Assembly (NCBI GenBank): GCA_036402155.1
Contig: DASWTL010000407.1
Coordinates: forward strand, 1 to 28,052
DNA from: DASWTL01 sp036402155
GTDB taxonomy: Bacteria; Bacteroidota; Bacteroidia; Sphingobacteriales; Sphingobacteriaceae
DNA: 28,052 nt
Direction: 5' to 3'
Positions 1-8,478 of the stretch are shown here, one piece after another. Positions within the stretch are counted from its first letter, which is position 1, and every line of letters begins with the position of its first letter. The notes under the pieces are model-generated. The model did not search any database. It was not told where the DNA came from and saw only the letters and a program-made list of their open reading frames with translations. The position numbers and the translations under genes are program-made.

Positions 1-35
1 GGAAAAGTTGAAAGGTAATGGGCTATGAAAAATGT

Positions 36-731
36 TTACTCCATTTCAATATGTATTGATTTATAATAAAGTGTTGTAATTCCCTCATAACCTGAATCAG
101 TAGCTATCATTAGCCAAAATTCGCCATTGGAATTGGTGGTCACTGTGATAGGGTCTCCTGAATTATTTCTGTTAATGATTTTAAACGAAGCTGGCAAGGT
201 AGTGGAAGATCCTATTTTACCAATTACTTTGAATACCTCATTAGATTGTCCGCTTTGAATTTTCGAAATAAAGTTTGGCCGGTAATGGTTTAAATTGTCA
301 ATCGTGTTTTTGGGTAAATCATTAACCCCGCCTACCCCAATAGATAAATTCGGATCTCCACCAGCGCCGGCGCCACCAATTAAAGCATTGGAAGCCAGAT
401 CAATATCAAATGTTATAGCATACGATCTGTTAGGTTTCAGATTTTCGAATTTACGGACTACGGCCGATAACAGATCGTCACTATGGTTGTTTCCGCTTAT
501 CTTCAAAGATTTAATGCTTTGATCTAAAGGCGATGGTAGTGACGTATTGGCAAATTCCAACTCATAAAATGTTTCAGCACCAACCGGATAGTCTGAAAAA
601 AATGACTGCCAGCCCTGATTGCCATCTTCGAATGTAAAACTATAACTGGTTTGGTAATTCTTCTTCTCCTTTGAACAGCCAGATATTATAAGAATCAGGC
701 AAAGTACTTTTAAAAAATAAAATTTCTTCAT
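36..731 (-). CDS. Lipoprotein of unknown function
   Basis: The 231-residue product begins with a short basic n-region, a hydrophobic stretch and a lipobox ending in ISGC, so Cys19 should be lipidated and the protein anchored on the periplasmic side or at the cell surface. The rest is Ser/Thr/Asn/Gly-rich with no catalytic motif that I recognise. A Gly/Ala-rich patch (GGAGAGGDP) lies near residues 118-126. The alternating hydrophobic pattern and the opening FTFEDGNQGW resemble the beta-sandwich or carbohydrate-binding-like domains common in Bacteroidota lipoproteins, but that is inference from composition only. It appears monocistronic, with 180 bp separating it from the NUDIX gene. The start is the only Met placed to give a proper signal peptide. 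Confidence 0.8.
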   Translation of the reverse strand: MKKFYFLKVLCLILIISGCSKEKKNYQTSYSFTFEDGNQGWQSFFSDYPVGAETFYELEFANTSLPSPLDQSIKSLKISGNNHSDDLLSAVVRKFENLKPNRSYAITFDIDLASNALIGGAGAGGDPNLSIGVGGVNDLPKNTIDNLNHYRPNFISKIQSGQSNEVFKVIGKIGSSTTLPASFKIINRNNSGDPITVTTNSNGEFWLMIATDSGYEGITTLYYKSIHIEME

Positions 732-794
732 CGCTATAATTATTTTAGTTGTTTTTTAATAAATTCCTTGAAGAAGCCTGCGTGGCTCCTAAGC

Positions 795-809
795 AGAATT
801 TCGAATTCT
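795..809. repeat. Short dyad between lipoprotein and NUDIX genes
   Basis: AGAATT, a 3-nt centre and AATTCT form a perfect 6-bp dyad about 64 bp upstream of the lipoprotein start and about 100 bp beyond the NUDIX stop. It could be an operator for the lipoprotein gene or chance in AT-rich DNA. No U-tract follows, so it is not a good terminator. Confidence 0.25.
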
Positions 810-911
810 AAAACAATACGGCTGAAATTGGCTGAGTGCTACACTAATTTTACAAAAAGTTAAGAAAGTACAAAGGTGAAAGAAAAGGCTAAAGGATTGA
901 GACAAGAATGT

Positions 912-1355
912 TTAACATCCTTTACTCTTAAGAAGTTCCACAACTTTTTTATCACCCGGAAAGGTCACATCCTCCTGATGCAGATCAGCAATTTTTTTCC
1001 ATCTGAAGCTCTGGAGTACTTCCTGATCGCCAAAATCAAACAAATGATGTTTAAAGTTAATGAGCAGCTCAGTTTTAGGGCTAACATGATAATATACACA
1101 GATTACCTGGCTTTCATCAAAAGCTGATTTTATAAAGAAATCAGTAGTATAAAAGTGTTCAAGTACTTCAATCTCCACATTACACTCTTCAACGAACTCC
1201 CGTTTCAGTCCTTCAATCAGGCCTTCCCCGTAAATTAATCCGCCGCCAGGAAACTTAGTGAACCTGGTACCATGCCTTTCTTCATCAGTTAATAAGATCT
1301 CTCCGTCAGCACTAAACAAGAGTCCATAAACCCTGACATTAAACGGATACATCAT
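912..1355 (-). CDS. NUDIX hydrolase
   Basis: NUDIX enzymes hydrolyse nucleoside diphosphates linked to another group, using metal ions held by the Nudix box. Counting from the Met at 1355, the box spans about residues 38-60 (G-x5-E-x7-REFVEE-x-N-V). The usual Gly before the last hydrophobic position is Asn here, while the metal-binding REFVEE core is intact. The length of 147 residues fits a single NUDIX domain. The frame is open to a Met at 1421, but that start would overlap the upstream CDF gene by 83 nt. The paired Mets at 1355 and 1352 overlap it by only 14-17 nt and begin just before the first beta-strand, so I chose 1355. Co-transcription with the CDF gene is likely. The substrate cannot be told. 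Confidence 0.88.
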   Translation of the reverse strand: MMYPFNVRVYGLLFSADGEILLTDEERHGTRFTKFPGGGLIYGEGLIEGLKREFVEECNVEIEVLEHFYTTDFFIKSAFDESQVICVYYHVSPKTELLINFKHHLFDFGDQEVLQSFRWKKIADLHQEDVTFPGDKKVVELLKSKGC

Positions 1356-2325
1356 CAAAATGCTTTTTGTTCTGTGTAATATTATCCATGGTCCAGGTGA
1401 TATCCTTCCGTTTTGCCTCACTTCTAACCGGACAATCAGACATCCGGCAATAGTGGCAGCATTCGGGCAAACATGGGTCTGCGTGGATAAATAATTCGGT
1501 TTTTACACTTGCTTTATTATTAATCAATGCATCTACCTGAGACACCTCTTCATGAACAGTCACTAAATCAAAATAGTAAGGCAAGGTAAGATGACAGTCA
1601 ATATGAAGTTCATTACCGTAACGCTGCGTGCGAAGATTATGAACATCTATCCAGGCCTCCTTGCGATTATTATTTAAAATATTAATAACATCCTGTACTA
1701 TGATAAAATCCGATTCATCCATTAATCCGCCAATGGATCTTCTGACCAGTTTATAGCCGTGATAAATAATGAACAATCCCAACAGTATGGATAAAATTCC
1801 ATCAAGGTAATCGATCCCGGTAATATACACCAGAGTTAAACCTGCCACCAGTCCTGCACTGGAGTATGCATCCGTCTGCAGGTGCTTTCCATCACCATAA
1901 AGTGTCATTGAATTTAGCTCTTTACTTTTTAAGATCAGGTAATACCCAAGAATAAAATTAATCACCCCTGTTGCTGCAATAATAATAGTACCTGTTAACA
2001 GGTCATTAATCTCATAAGGAAAAAAAAGGTTATAAATTGATTTTGAGATGATCAGTACCCCTGCAATCAATATCAGTATCCCTTCGATAAAAACCGAGAA
2101 AAATTCCACCTTACCATGTCCGTACGGATGATTTTGGTCGCGAGGTAAGGCTGCAAGATAAATACTATAAAAAGCGAAAGAACTTGCAAGCACATTAACT
2201 ATGCTTTCAGCAGCATCGGTTAAAATGGCATTAGACGATGTTAGAAAATACGCTACAAATTTCGCCAGCATCAGAATAATGCCGGTTATTAATGAAATCA
2301 GGATAATTCTTTTCTGTGGTTGCAA
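1339..2325 (-). CDS. CDF-family cation efflux transporter
   Basis: This 328-residue inner-membrane protein has about six hydrophobic helices in the first 200 residues and then a soluble ferredoxin-like C-terminal domain. That is the layout of cation diffusion facilitators, which export Zn, Fe, Mn or Co in exchange for protons. Family motifs include YGHGK (68-72), the TM2 motif with Asp37, Glu40 and Ser41, and His148-x3-Asp152 in TM5. The classical second TM2 Asp is Ser41 here, so metal preference is uncertain. The C-terminus holds five cysteines within 14 residues (285, 289, 290, 293, 298), likely a metal-binding site. The downstream NUDIX gene overlaps its 3' end. Start MQPQKR precedes TM1 directly. 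Confidence 0.92.
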   Translation of the reverse strand: MQPQKRIILISLITGIILMLAKFVAYFLTSSNAILTDAAESIVNVLASSFAFYSIYLAALPRDQNHPYGHGKVEFFSVFIEGILILIAGVLIISKSIYNLFFPYEINDLLTGTIIIAATGVINFILGYYLILKSKELNSMTLYGDGKHLQTDAYSSAGLVAGLTLVYITGIDYLDGILSILLGLFIIYHGYKLVRRSIGGLMDESDFIIVQDVINILNNNRKEAWIDVHNLRTQRYGNELHIDCHLTLPYYFDLVTVHEEVSQVDALINNKASVKTELFIHADPCLPECCHYCRMSDCPVRSEAKRKDITWTMDNITQNKKHFDDVSV

Positions 2326-2425
2326 AGCGGCGTAAATTACTAATTTAGATTCTATCCGGTGGGTTTTAATCCCATAAAAAGCTGCAAAAACTTACAAAAA
2401 TGTAAACGTATTGAGCAAGGGTTTA

Positions 2426-2433
2426 TATATTTG
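2426..2433 (+). promoter_or_regulatory. Bacteroidota -7 promoter box for the aminotransferase
   Basis: TATATTTG matches the TAnnTTTG consensus of the Bacteroidota housekeeping sigma factor. It lies 17 nt before the ATG at 2451, which implies a leader of about ten bases. No clear TTG is found at the expected -33 distance. Confidence 0.6.
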
Positions 2434-2450
2434 CCAAAATATTCAAAATA

Positions 2451-3647
2451 ATGACAGCTTTATCTGATAGAATAAATAACCTTAGCGAGTCGGCGACAAT
2501 AAAAATGGCCAAACTCGGCAGAGAACTTGCAGCCAAAGGCGTTGACGTGATCAGCCTTAGTCTTGGAGAAACCGATTTCAATACTCCTGATTTTGTAAAA
2601 AAGGCAGCAAAAGAAGCCATAGATAATAACTATTCATATTATACACCTGTTGCCGGTTATCCGGATCTGAGAAAAGCAGTTGCCGGTAAGCTTAAGCGTG
2701 AAAACAATCTGGATTATAACTTTGATCAGATTGTTGTGTCTACAGGGGCTAAACAGTCATTGGCAAATGTTATCATGTGCCTTATCAATCCGGGCGATGA
2801 AGTAATTATCCCAACACCTTACTGGGTATCCTATTCTGAACTTGTAAAACTGGCAGAAGGAACTTCTGTATTTATAAATACCAGTATTGAGAGCGATTTC
2901 AAGATCACCCCTGAACAGCTTGAAGCGGTTATTACTCCGAAAAGCAAACTTTTCATGTTTTCATCGCCAAACAACCCAACAGGAAGTGTTTACAGCAAGG
3001 AAGAGCTTGCTGCTCTGGCAAAAGTTTTTGAAAAATATCCTGATATCTATATTATATCTGATGAGATCTATGAGCATATTAACTTTCTTAATGCTCATGA
3101 ATCAATTGCTCAGTTTCCGTCTATCAAAGACCGCGTAATTATTATTAATGGTTTATCAAAAGCCTATGCGATGACAGGATGGCGTTTGGGTTATTCTGCA
3201 AGCAATAAGGAAATTGCAGACGCATGCGATAAGTTGCAAAGTCAGATTACTTCCGGCACCAGCTCGATTTCTCAACGTGCAGGTATCGCTGCCTACGAAG
3301 GCGGTTTAGACTCTGTTAAGGAGATGAGAGAAGTATTTTTGCGTCGTCGTAATTTAGTATATGATCTGTTAAAAGATATACCCGGACTAAAAGTTAACTT
3401 ACCAGGTGGTGCATTTTACTTCTTTCCGGATGTAAGTTCCTTCCTTGGTAAATCAACCGAGAGCGGTGAAGTACTTCGAAACGCTGAAGATCTGGCATTA
3501 TACCTTCTGAATACCGGGCATGTTGCGGTAGTAAGCGGTGATTCATTCGGCGATCCAAAATCTATTCGTATTTCATATGCTGCTGCTGATGAAAAACTGG
3601 TAGAAGCTATGAAGCGCATTAAAGAAGCTTTGGGTAAACTTAAATAG
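2451..3647 (+). CDS. PLP-dependent class I aminotransferase (aspartate aminotransferase type)
   Basis: Fold-type I aminotransferase of subgroup I-gamma, 398 residues, the normal length. Visible motifs are the cofactor-phosphate region STGAKQS (97-103), NNPTG (174-178), SDEIYE (203-208), Schiff-base Lys237 in SKAYAMTGWRLGY, and the substrate-carboxylate Arg in the C-terminal IRISY. Such enzymes move amino groups between aspartate (or related amino acids) and 2-oxoglutarate in the cytosol. Exact specificity (aspartate, prephenate or broad) cannot be read by eye. It is the first plus-strand gene after the divergent CDF gene and has its own -7 box. The kinase gene starts 65 bp downstream. Confidence 0.95.
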   Translation: MTALSDRINNLSESATIKMAKLGRELAAKGVDVISLSLGETDFNTPDFVKKAAKEAIDNNYSYYTPVAGYPDLRKAVAGKLKRENNLDYNFDQIVVSTGAKQSLANVIMCLINPGDEVIIPTPYWVSYSELVKLAEGTSVFINTSIESDFKITPEQLEAVITPKSKLFMFSSPNNPTGSVYSKEELAALAKVFEKYPDIYIISDEIYEHINFLNAHESIAQFPSIKDRVIIINGLSKAYAMTGWRLGYSASNKEIADACDKLQSQITSGTSSISQRAGIAAYEGGLDSVKEMREVFLRRRNLVYDLLKDIPGLKVNLPGGAFYFFPDVSSFLGKSTESGEVLRNAEDLALYLLNTGHVAVVSGDSFGDPKSIRISYAAADEKLVEAMKRIKEALGKLK

Positions 3648-3712
3648 TTTGTTTCTTAACTTCGAAAGTAGATCGGAAAAGAGGGTCATAAATTGTAGTT
3701 TAAATCCAGAAA

Positions 3713-4687
3713 ATGACCGGCATTTTTGATAAATTCAATTCACTTAACATCCTCATTATTGGGGATGTTATGATTGATGCTTATTTATGGGGTAAGGTAG
3801 ACCGCATTTCACCTGAAGCTCCGGTTCCCATTGTGTCCGTTACTCGCAAGGAAAACAGGCTCGGCGGAGCTGCAAACGTTGCACTTAATGTACGTGCTTT
3901 AGGTGCTACTCCATACCTCTGTTCCGTAATCGGTCAAGATATCAATGGAAACAACTTCATTGATCTGATGGAAGAACAAGGCCTTCCTTCTGAAGGTTTA
4001 TTACGAGTGGCTGATCGTCAGACAACAGTTAAAACCCGGATTATTAGTCACAATCAGCAAATGTTGCGGGTTGATGAAGAAAATATCCGCAATATTAATT
4101 CCGAAACCACTCAATTGCTTCTGGAACGGATTATGGAAATTATTTCAAGCCGTAATATTCACAATATTATTTTTCAGGACTACGACAAGGGTGTAATTAC
4201 TGAAGACCTGATCTACCAGGTAGTTGCATTGGCCGAGCAAAAAGGCATCAAAGTTATTGTTGATCCTAAAAAACGAAATTTCCTGAGTTATCATCATGTA
4301 ACGTTGTTTAAACCTAACCTGAAAGAGCTCAGTGAAGGCTTGAAGATCCACATAGATGCTGGTAATATCCATGAAGTTGAAAAGGCTGTTGACGACCTGA
4401 AGAAACAGATTAACGCAAAACATGTAATGGTCACATTATCAGAGCGTGGCGTATATATAAGCAGTAATGGAGAAAATAGATTAATCCCAGCACATATACG
4501 GAATATTGCGGATGTTTCAGGAGCCGGAGATACTGTAATAGCCACAACTGCAGTATGTATGGCTGCCGGAATGGATGAATTCCAGACTGCGGCCATAGCT
4601 AACCTGGCAGGCGGATTGGTATGCGAATCTGTCGGTGTGGTTCCGATAAACAGAGAGCAGCTGCTCGCGGAAGCAGAAAAGTTATAA
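3713..4687 (+). CDS. rfaE1: D-glycero-beta-D-manno-heptose-7-phosphate kinase (PfkB family)
   Basis: This ribokinase/PfkB-family sugar kinase of 324 residues matches the N-terminal kinase half of HldE. In ADP-heptose synthesis for lipopolysaccharide, that half phosphorylates D-glycero-D-manno-heptose 7-phosphate at C1. Motifs are IIGDVMIDAYLWG (15-27), RISPEAPVP (31-39), GGAANVALN (51-59), DYDKG (156-160), DPKKRN (184-189) and the C-terminal ATP/anion-hole motif DVSGAGDTV with catalytic Asp273. The nucleotidyltransferase half of HldE is absent and not seen nearby, so it would be the stand-alone form (HldA/RfaE1). It ends 2 bp before the stop of the convergent permease gene. A degenerate -7 (TAAATTG) lies shortly upstream. 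A different PfkB sugar kinase is the alternative. Confidence 0.82.
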   Translation: MTGIFDKFNSLNILIIGDVMIDAYLWGKVDRISPEAPVPIVSVTRKENRLGGAANVALNVRALGATPYLCSVIGQDINGNNFIDLMEEQGLPSEGLLRVADRQTTVKTRIISHNQQMLRVDEENIRNINSETTQLLLERIMEIISSRNIHNIIFQDYDKGVITEDLIYQVVALAEQKGIKVIVDPKKRNFLSYHHVTLFKPNLKELSEGLKIHIDAGNIHEVEKAVDDLKKQINAKHVMVTLSERGVYISSNGENRLIPAHIRNIADVSGAGDTVIATTAVCMAAGMDEFQTAAIANLAGGLVCESVGVVPINREQLLAEAEKL

Positions 4688-4689
4688 CT

Positions 4690-5937
4690 CTATTTGCTTC
4701 TAATTGCTTCAACAGGATCTAACCTGGATGCCATAAATGCCGGTATAAAGCCTGAAATAAGTCCAATTGCAGTTGATAAGATAACAGTCAGGATCACTTT
4801 ATCAGCATCAACCACAATGGCCAGATCCCAAAAGGTTTTAGCCACAAATGCCAATAAATAAACTACCCCCAACCCAATGATTCCTCCCATAAGGCATAGT
4901 AATACAGCCTCTATCAAAAACTGGAGCATAATAAAGTAATTCTTCGCTCCCAAAGATTTTTGGATCCCTATTATATTGGTACGCTCCTTTACGGATACAA
5001 ACATGATATTGGCTATTCCAAAACCTCCTACCAGGATAGAAAATCCTCCAATAAAGGCGCCTGCAATATTTACAATCCCAAAAAGCTGATCCAGTTGTGC
5101 AGTAATAATGGTTGTTTTATTTAAGGAGAAATTATCTTCCTCACTCGGGCGGATCCTTCTGATAGATCGCATTAATCCTTTTAATTCACTTTCCAGTTCA
5201 CTTACAGAGACATTTTCCTTTCCCTTTACGGTGATGTGTGGATCATAACGGTCATTTTTGAGACTTATCAGGCCCCGGGCATGATTCAAAGTCATAAGAA
5301 CCACCTTATCCAGTGAAATGCCAAGCATATCCTCACCTTCTTCTTTAAACACGCCGATGACGGTCACTTTCCTTCCCATTGCAGTTATCGATTTTCCTAC
5401 CGGACTCTCATTAGGAAAAAGACCTTCAGCTATGGTTGACCCGAGGAGGACAACCGGGCTTCCGCTTTTCGATTCGGCTTCTGTGAAATATCTCCCATCC
5501 AGTAAATCGAACAGGTAGGTTTTATAATACTCATGAGTTGCAGCAATCACCTGTACACCTTCCACACTTTGGTTCTTATATTTTATGGTACGATCATTAA
5601 TTGAAACTTCAAAAGAAACACCGTCGGCAGTGCCAATGCGGCCAGATAGTTTTTCAAAATCACGTAACCCGGGAACCGGCCGGTTCATATATTTCCACCA
5701 GGGATATTCTCCACCACCGCCCCATGGCCACTTTTGAATATAAACTGTGTTACTTCCCAGTTTATCTACGCTGCTTTGTAAATTATTTCTCAGTGTATCT
5801 ACAGCTGAAAAAACTGAAATAATTGTCATTATTCCAATAGTAATTCCCAGAAGGGATAAAAAAGTCCGCAGCTTATTCTCCCTAAGAGCCTGGGAAGCGA
5901 AGCTGAAACTCTCTTTAACAAGCTTTAGGAATATCAT
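4690..5937 (-). CDS. MacB/FtsX-like ABC transporter permease
   Basis: The 415-residue protein has the MacB architecture: one N-terminal transmembrane helix (about 24-46), a periplasmic MacB-PCD domain (about 50-270) and three C-terminal helices in the FtsX domain (about 285-405). The ending SRLDPVEAIRSK is the classical FtsX/MacB tail. Such permeases act in lipoprotein release, macrolide or peptide efflux, or mechanotransmission with a separate ATPase. No ATPase gene adjoins it, so the partner must be encoded elsewhere. The Trp/Gly-rich segment after the first helix (WPWGGGGEYPWW) is the most distinctive local feature. It is convergent with the kinase gene (2 bp apart) and divergent from queA. 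The substrate is unknown. Confidence 0.9.
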   Translation of the reverse strand: MIFLKLVKESFSFASQALRENKLRTFLSLLGITIGIMTIISVFSAVDTLRNNLQSSVDKLGSNTVYIQKWPWGGGGEYPWWKYMNRPVPGLRDFEKLSGRIGTADGVSFEVSINDRTIKYKNQSVEGVQVIAATHEYYKTYLFDLLDGRYFTEAESKSGSPVVLLGSTIAEGLFPNESPVGKSITAMGRKVTVIGVFKEEGEDMLGISLDKVVLMTLNHARGLISLKNDRYDPHITVKGKENVSVSELESELKGLMRSIRRIRPSEEDNFSLNKTTIITAQLDQLFGIVNIAGAFIGGFSILVGGFGIANIMFVSVKERTNIIGIQKSLGAKNYFIMLQFLIEAVLLCLMGGIIGLGVVYLLAFVAKTFWDLAIVVDADKVILTVILSTAIGLISGFIPAFMASRLDPVEAIRSK

Positions 5938-6069
5938 ATTTATTTAGACTGATAGAGATTGAAATCGTTACAACCACCGGTAACCTATTTTAAAAGAACA
6001 AATTAGGTGTGAATGGAATGCAACAAATATCACTATAAACAAAACAAATAAGGTTAAAAATTTATTTCT

Positions 6070-6077
6070 TAAATTTG
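6070..6077 (+). promoter_or_regulatory. -7 promoter box for queA-ispD
   Basis: TAAATTTG matches TAnnTTTG exactly and sits 24 nt before the queA ATG at 6102, implying a leader of roughly 20 nt. It also shows that an apparent in-frame TTG start at 6075 is promoter, not coding sequence. Confidence 0.65.
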
Positions 6078-6101
6078 CGCCCTGAAATTCACGATACTGC
6101 A

Positions 6102-7151
6102 ATGAAATTATCTCAATTTAAATTTAATTTACCAGATTCCTTAATAGCCCACGATCCCTCTCCAAGCCGTGATGAAGCACGTTTAATGGTTCTCGACAAA
6201 AAAACCGGGGCAATTGAGCATAAAATATTTAAAGACATACTGGGATATTTCGATGAGAAGGATGTTATGATCATAAATAACACCCGGGTATTTCCTGCAC
6301 GTTTATACGGAAATAAAGAAAAAACTGGCGCTACCATAGAAGTTTTCCTTCTGAGAGAGTTAAATAAAGAATTGCGTCTATGGGATGTACTGGTTGATCC
6401 TGCAAGAAAGATCAGAGTAGGCAATAAATTATATTTTGGTGAAGATGATCTGCTTGTAGCCGAAGTTGTTGATAATACTACCTCCCGCGGAAGAACCATC
6501 CGTTTTCTTTTTGATGGCACCGATGAAGAATTCCGCCGTAATATTGAGATCCTCGGAGAAACTCCGTTGCCAAAATACATTAAAAGAAAAGCAACAGCTG
6601 AAGATAAAGACCGTTACCAAACCGTTTTTGCGAAAAAAGAAGGCGCAGTGGCTGCTCCTACGGCAGGATTACACTTTAGCCGCGAATTGATGAAGCGCCT
6701 GGAATTAAAAGGTGTTGAATTTGCTGAGGTTACCTTACATGTTGGTCTGGGAACTTTCAGGGCAGTCGAAGTTGAAGATCTGACCAAACATAAAATGGAC
6801 TCTGAGCAATTTATTATTGAGCAGAAAGACGCAGATATTGTAAATAAGGCTATTGAAGAAAAACGCAGGGTTTGTGCAGTTGGAACCACCAGTATGCGAG
6901 CTATTGAATCTGCAGTATCAGCCGGAAGAACATTAAAAGCGGCTAACGATTGGACAAGCAAATTTATCTTTCCTCCTTATGAGTTTAGTATAGCAAACAG
7001 TATGGTTACCAACTTTCATACACCGGAATCAACTTTATTGATGATGGTTGCGGCATTTGGAGGGTACGAACATGTTATGAATGCTTATGAGGTAGCCATT
7101 AAAGAAAAATACCGTTTCTTCAGTTATGGCGATGCCATGCTGATTATTTAA
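6102..7151 (+). CDS. queA: S-adenosylmethionine:tRNA ribosyltransferase-isomerase
   Basis: QueA transfers and isomerises the ribosyl group of SAM onto 7-aminomethyl-7-deazaguanine in tRNA, giving epoxyqueuosine, the penultimate step of queuosine synthesis. The 349-residue product has the usual family length and motifs: the opening LSQFKFNLPDSLIA, IINNTRVFPARL, APTAGLHFS, GLGTFRAVEV, VGTTSMRAIES and the C-terminal MVTNFHTPESTLLMMVAAF. The frame extends upstream to a TTG, but that codon lies inside the -7 box, and the ATG at 6102 begins exactly at the conserved N-terminus. ispD follows after 55 bp with no terminator between, so the two probably form an operon. Confidence 0.97.
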   Translation: MKLSQFKFNLPDSLIAHDPSPSRDEARLMVLDKKTGAIEHKIFKDILGYFDEKDVMIINNTRVFPARLYGNKEKTGATIEVFLLRELNKELRLWDVLVDPARKIRVGNKLYFGEDDLLVAEVVDNTTSRGRTIRFLFDGTDEEFRRNIEILGETPLPKYIKRKATAEDKDRYQTVFAKKEGAVAAPTAGLHFSRELMKRLELKGVEFAEVTLHVGLGTFRAVEVEDLTKHKMDSEQFIIEQKDADIVNKAIEEKRRVCAVGTTSMRAIESAVSAGRTLKAANDWTSKFIFPPYEFSIANSMVTNFHTPESTLLMMVAAFGGYEHVMNAYEVAIKEKYRFFSYGDAMLII

Positions 7152-7206
7152 CCTGCTATATAAAACGTCCGGATAACCCGGGCAACACCTTACCCTGGTC
7201 TGTTAG

Positions 7207-7890
7207 ATGAAATACTACGCCATTATCGTTGCAGGTGGCACAGGCAACAGAATGCAAAATGATGTTCCCAAACAGTTTCTTTTACTGGATGGTAAACCGG
7301 TGCTGATGCATTCTATTGAAGCTTTCTTCAATTCTGAATATCACCCGTCGATTATTGTGGTATTAAATCCCGAATATCAGGAACAATGGAAGACACTTTG
7401 CAATCAATATGATTTTAAAATCCCCTATCAGATTTGTGAAGGCGGCCAAACCCGTTATCATTCTGTTAAAAACGCGCTTAATTTTATAAGTAAGGATTCG
7501 ATCACAGCGATCCATGACGGCGCCAGGCCACTTGTAACTACTTTATTAATAGATAAATGCTACGGAGTTGCCGAAAAAAATGGCAATGCAATAGCGGCCT
7601 TAAAAAGCAGCGATTCAATTCGTCAGATTAAAGGTAATAGTTCAATAGCATTAAACCGGGAAGAAATTTACAGGGTACAAACACCTCAAACTTTCAGAAG
7701 TGATTTTTTGATCCTCGCATATGAACAACCGTATAATGATGGGTTTTCTGATGATGCAACAGTTGTTGAGAATGCAGGACACCAGATACATATCGTTGAT
7801 GGTGAATCAACAAACATAAAAATAACCTACCCTGGTGATTTAATGATAGCGGAAGGTCTATTAAAGGACTTCAATCAAAGAAGACCCTAA
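7207..7890 (+). CDS. ispD: 2-C-methyl-D-erythritol 4-phosphate cytidylyltransferase
   Basis: IspD makes CDP-methylerythritol from MEP and CTP, the third step of the non-mevalonate isoprenoid pathway. The 227 residues show the nucleotide-binding AGGTGNRM (9-16), PKQF with Lys22, GGQTRYHSV with Arg83, IHDGARP (102-108), VQTPQTF and the C-terminal NIKITYPGDL. All the family's signature residues appear present. It is the last gene of the queA-ispD unit. Its stop codon lies inside the loop of the transcription terminator, so the last codons form the 5' arm of the hairpin. Confidence 0.97.
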   Translation: MKYYAIIVAGGTGNRMQNDVPKQFLLLDGKPVLMHSIEAFFNSEYHPSIIVVLNPEYQEQWKTLCNQYDFKIPYQICEGGQTRYHSVKNALNFISKDSITAIHDGARPLVTTLLIDKCYGVAEKNGNAIAALKSSDSIRQIKGNSSIALNREEIYRVQTPQTFRSDFLILAYEQPYNDGFSDDATVVENAGHQIHIVDGESTNIKITYPGDLMIAEGLLKDFNQRRP

Positions 7891-7902
7891 GCGGGTCTTC
7901 TT
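7878..7902 (+). terminator. Terminator hairpin overlapping the end of ispD
   Basis: AAGAAGACCC (7878-7887) pairs perfectly with GGGTCTTCTT (7893-7902) around the 5-nt loop TAAGC. The ispD stop TAA (7888-7890) lies in the loop. The U-tract afterwards is weak (ATCTAAAT), but the 10-bp stem is strong. Confidence 0.75.
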
Positions 7903-7947
7903 ATCTAAATAGTGTGGCTTAACGATACAGTTAAGTTTCTGTTAGAG

Positions 7948-8103
7948 TTATACAGTTCCTCCACGAATAACGCGAAGCAGAATAGCAATTATTGCTATCA
8001 CTAATAAAATGTGAATGATGTTTCCACCAAACGGAGTTACGAAAGCTCCAAAAATCCATACAATTATTAAAATAACTGCAATCAGATAAAGTAAGTTACC
8101 CAT
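7948..8103 (-). CDS. lmo0937-type small membrane protein
   Basis: This 51-residue peptide starts MGNLLYLIAVILIIVWIFGA and ends in RVIRGGTV. It has two hydrophobic helices (about 4-22 and 29-44) separated by a Pro/Gly-containing turn (TPFGGN). The pattern matches the lmo0937 family of small inner-membrane proteins, which are common in Bacteroidota and often tied to envelope or general stress. No biochemical role is established as far as I know. It stands alone between the ispD terminator and the DUF2795 terminator. The start is the only Met that precedes the first helix. Confidence 0.85.
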   Translation of the reverse strand: MGNLLYLIAVILIIVWIFGAFVTPFGGNIIHILLVIAIIAILLRVIRGGTV

Positions 8104-8206
8104 AGCTTTAAGTTTTAGTTCAATTGATTAAATTAATTTATTTTAATAGATAAATACTAAAACTCGCCGTTTTGTTTTTATAATGGAATAAATTATCATA
8201 TAAAGA

Positions 8207-8226
8207 AAAAGCCCTTACGGGCTTTT
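8207..8226 (-). terminator. Rho-independent terminator after the DUF2795 gene
   Basis: AAAAGCCC and GGGCTTTT pair around a 4-nt loop. On the minus strand the stem runs into TTTTCTTTA, a good U-tract. The DUF2795 stop codon (8225-8227) overlaps the 5' arm, so gene end and terminator are merged. Confidence 0.85.
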
Positions 8227-8446
8227 AATATTCATCTTCATTAAAGAAGAAATCATCTTTTGTAGGATAATCCGGCCAAATTTCCTCAATATTCTCGTAA
8301 GGCTCGCCGTCATCTTCTAACGCCTGCAGATTCTCAATCACTTCAACGGGTGCTCCTGAACGAATCGCATAATCGATTAACTCGTCTTTAGTGGCAGGCC
8401 ATGGTGCATCTTCAAGGTGTGATGCTAATTCTAACGTCCAATACAT
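8225..8446 (-). CDS. DUF2795 domain protein
   Basis: The 73-residue acidic protein consists of one DUF2795-like domain. It shows an N-terminal helix (LELASHLEDAPWPATKDELIDYA), a second helix (VEVIENLQAL) and an acidic, aromatic tail (DDFFFNEDEY). The motif PATKDELIDYA followed by GAPVEVIENL is what I recognise in the family. The function is unknown; small soluble proteins of this kind are widespread in Bacteroidota. It has its own candidate -7 box at 8479-8486 and a terminator overlapping its stop, so it can be a one-gene transcript, although the adenosyltransferase gene lies only 81 bp upstream in the same direction. Confidence 0.85.
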   Translation of the reverse strand: MYWTLELASHLEDAPWPATKDELIDYAIRSGAPVEVIENLQALEDDGEPYENIEEIWPDYPTKDDFFFNEDEY

Positions 8447-8478
8447 ATTCTTAGAATTTTATTAAGTTTAAATTGTCG

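Noticed and set aside
1356..1421. Longer N-terminus for the NUDIX protein
   Set aside because: It would overlap the CDF gene by 83 nt and adds residues unlike the family start.
4294..4596. 100-codon minus-strand frame inside the kinase gene
   Set aside because: Shadow of the coding sequence on the other strand; no family-like pattern.
6075..6101. Upstream in-frame TTG start of queA
   Set aside because: It falls in the -7 box, and the conserved N-terminus begins at the ATG at 6102.
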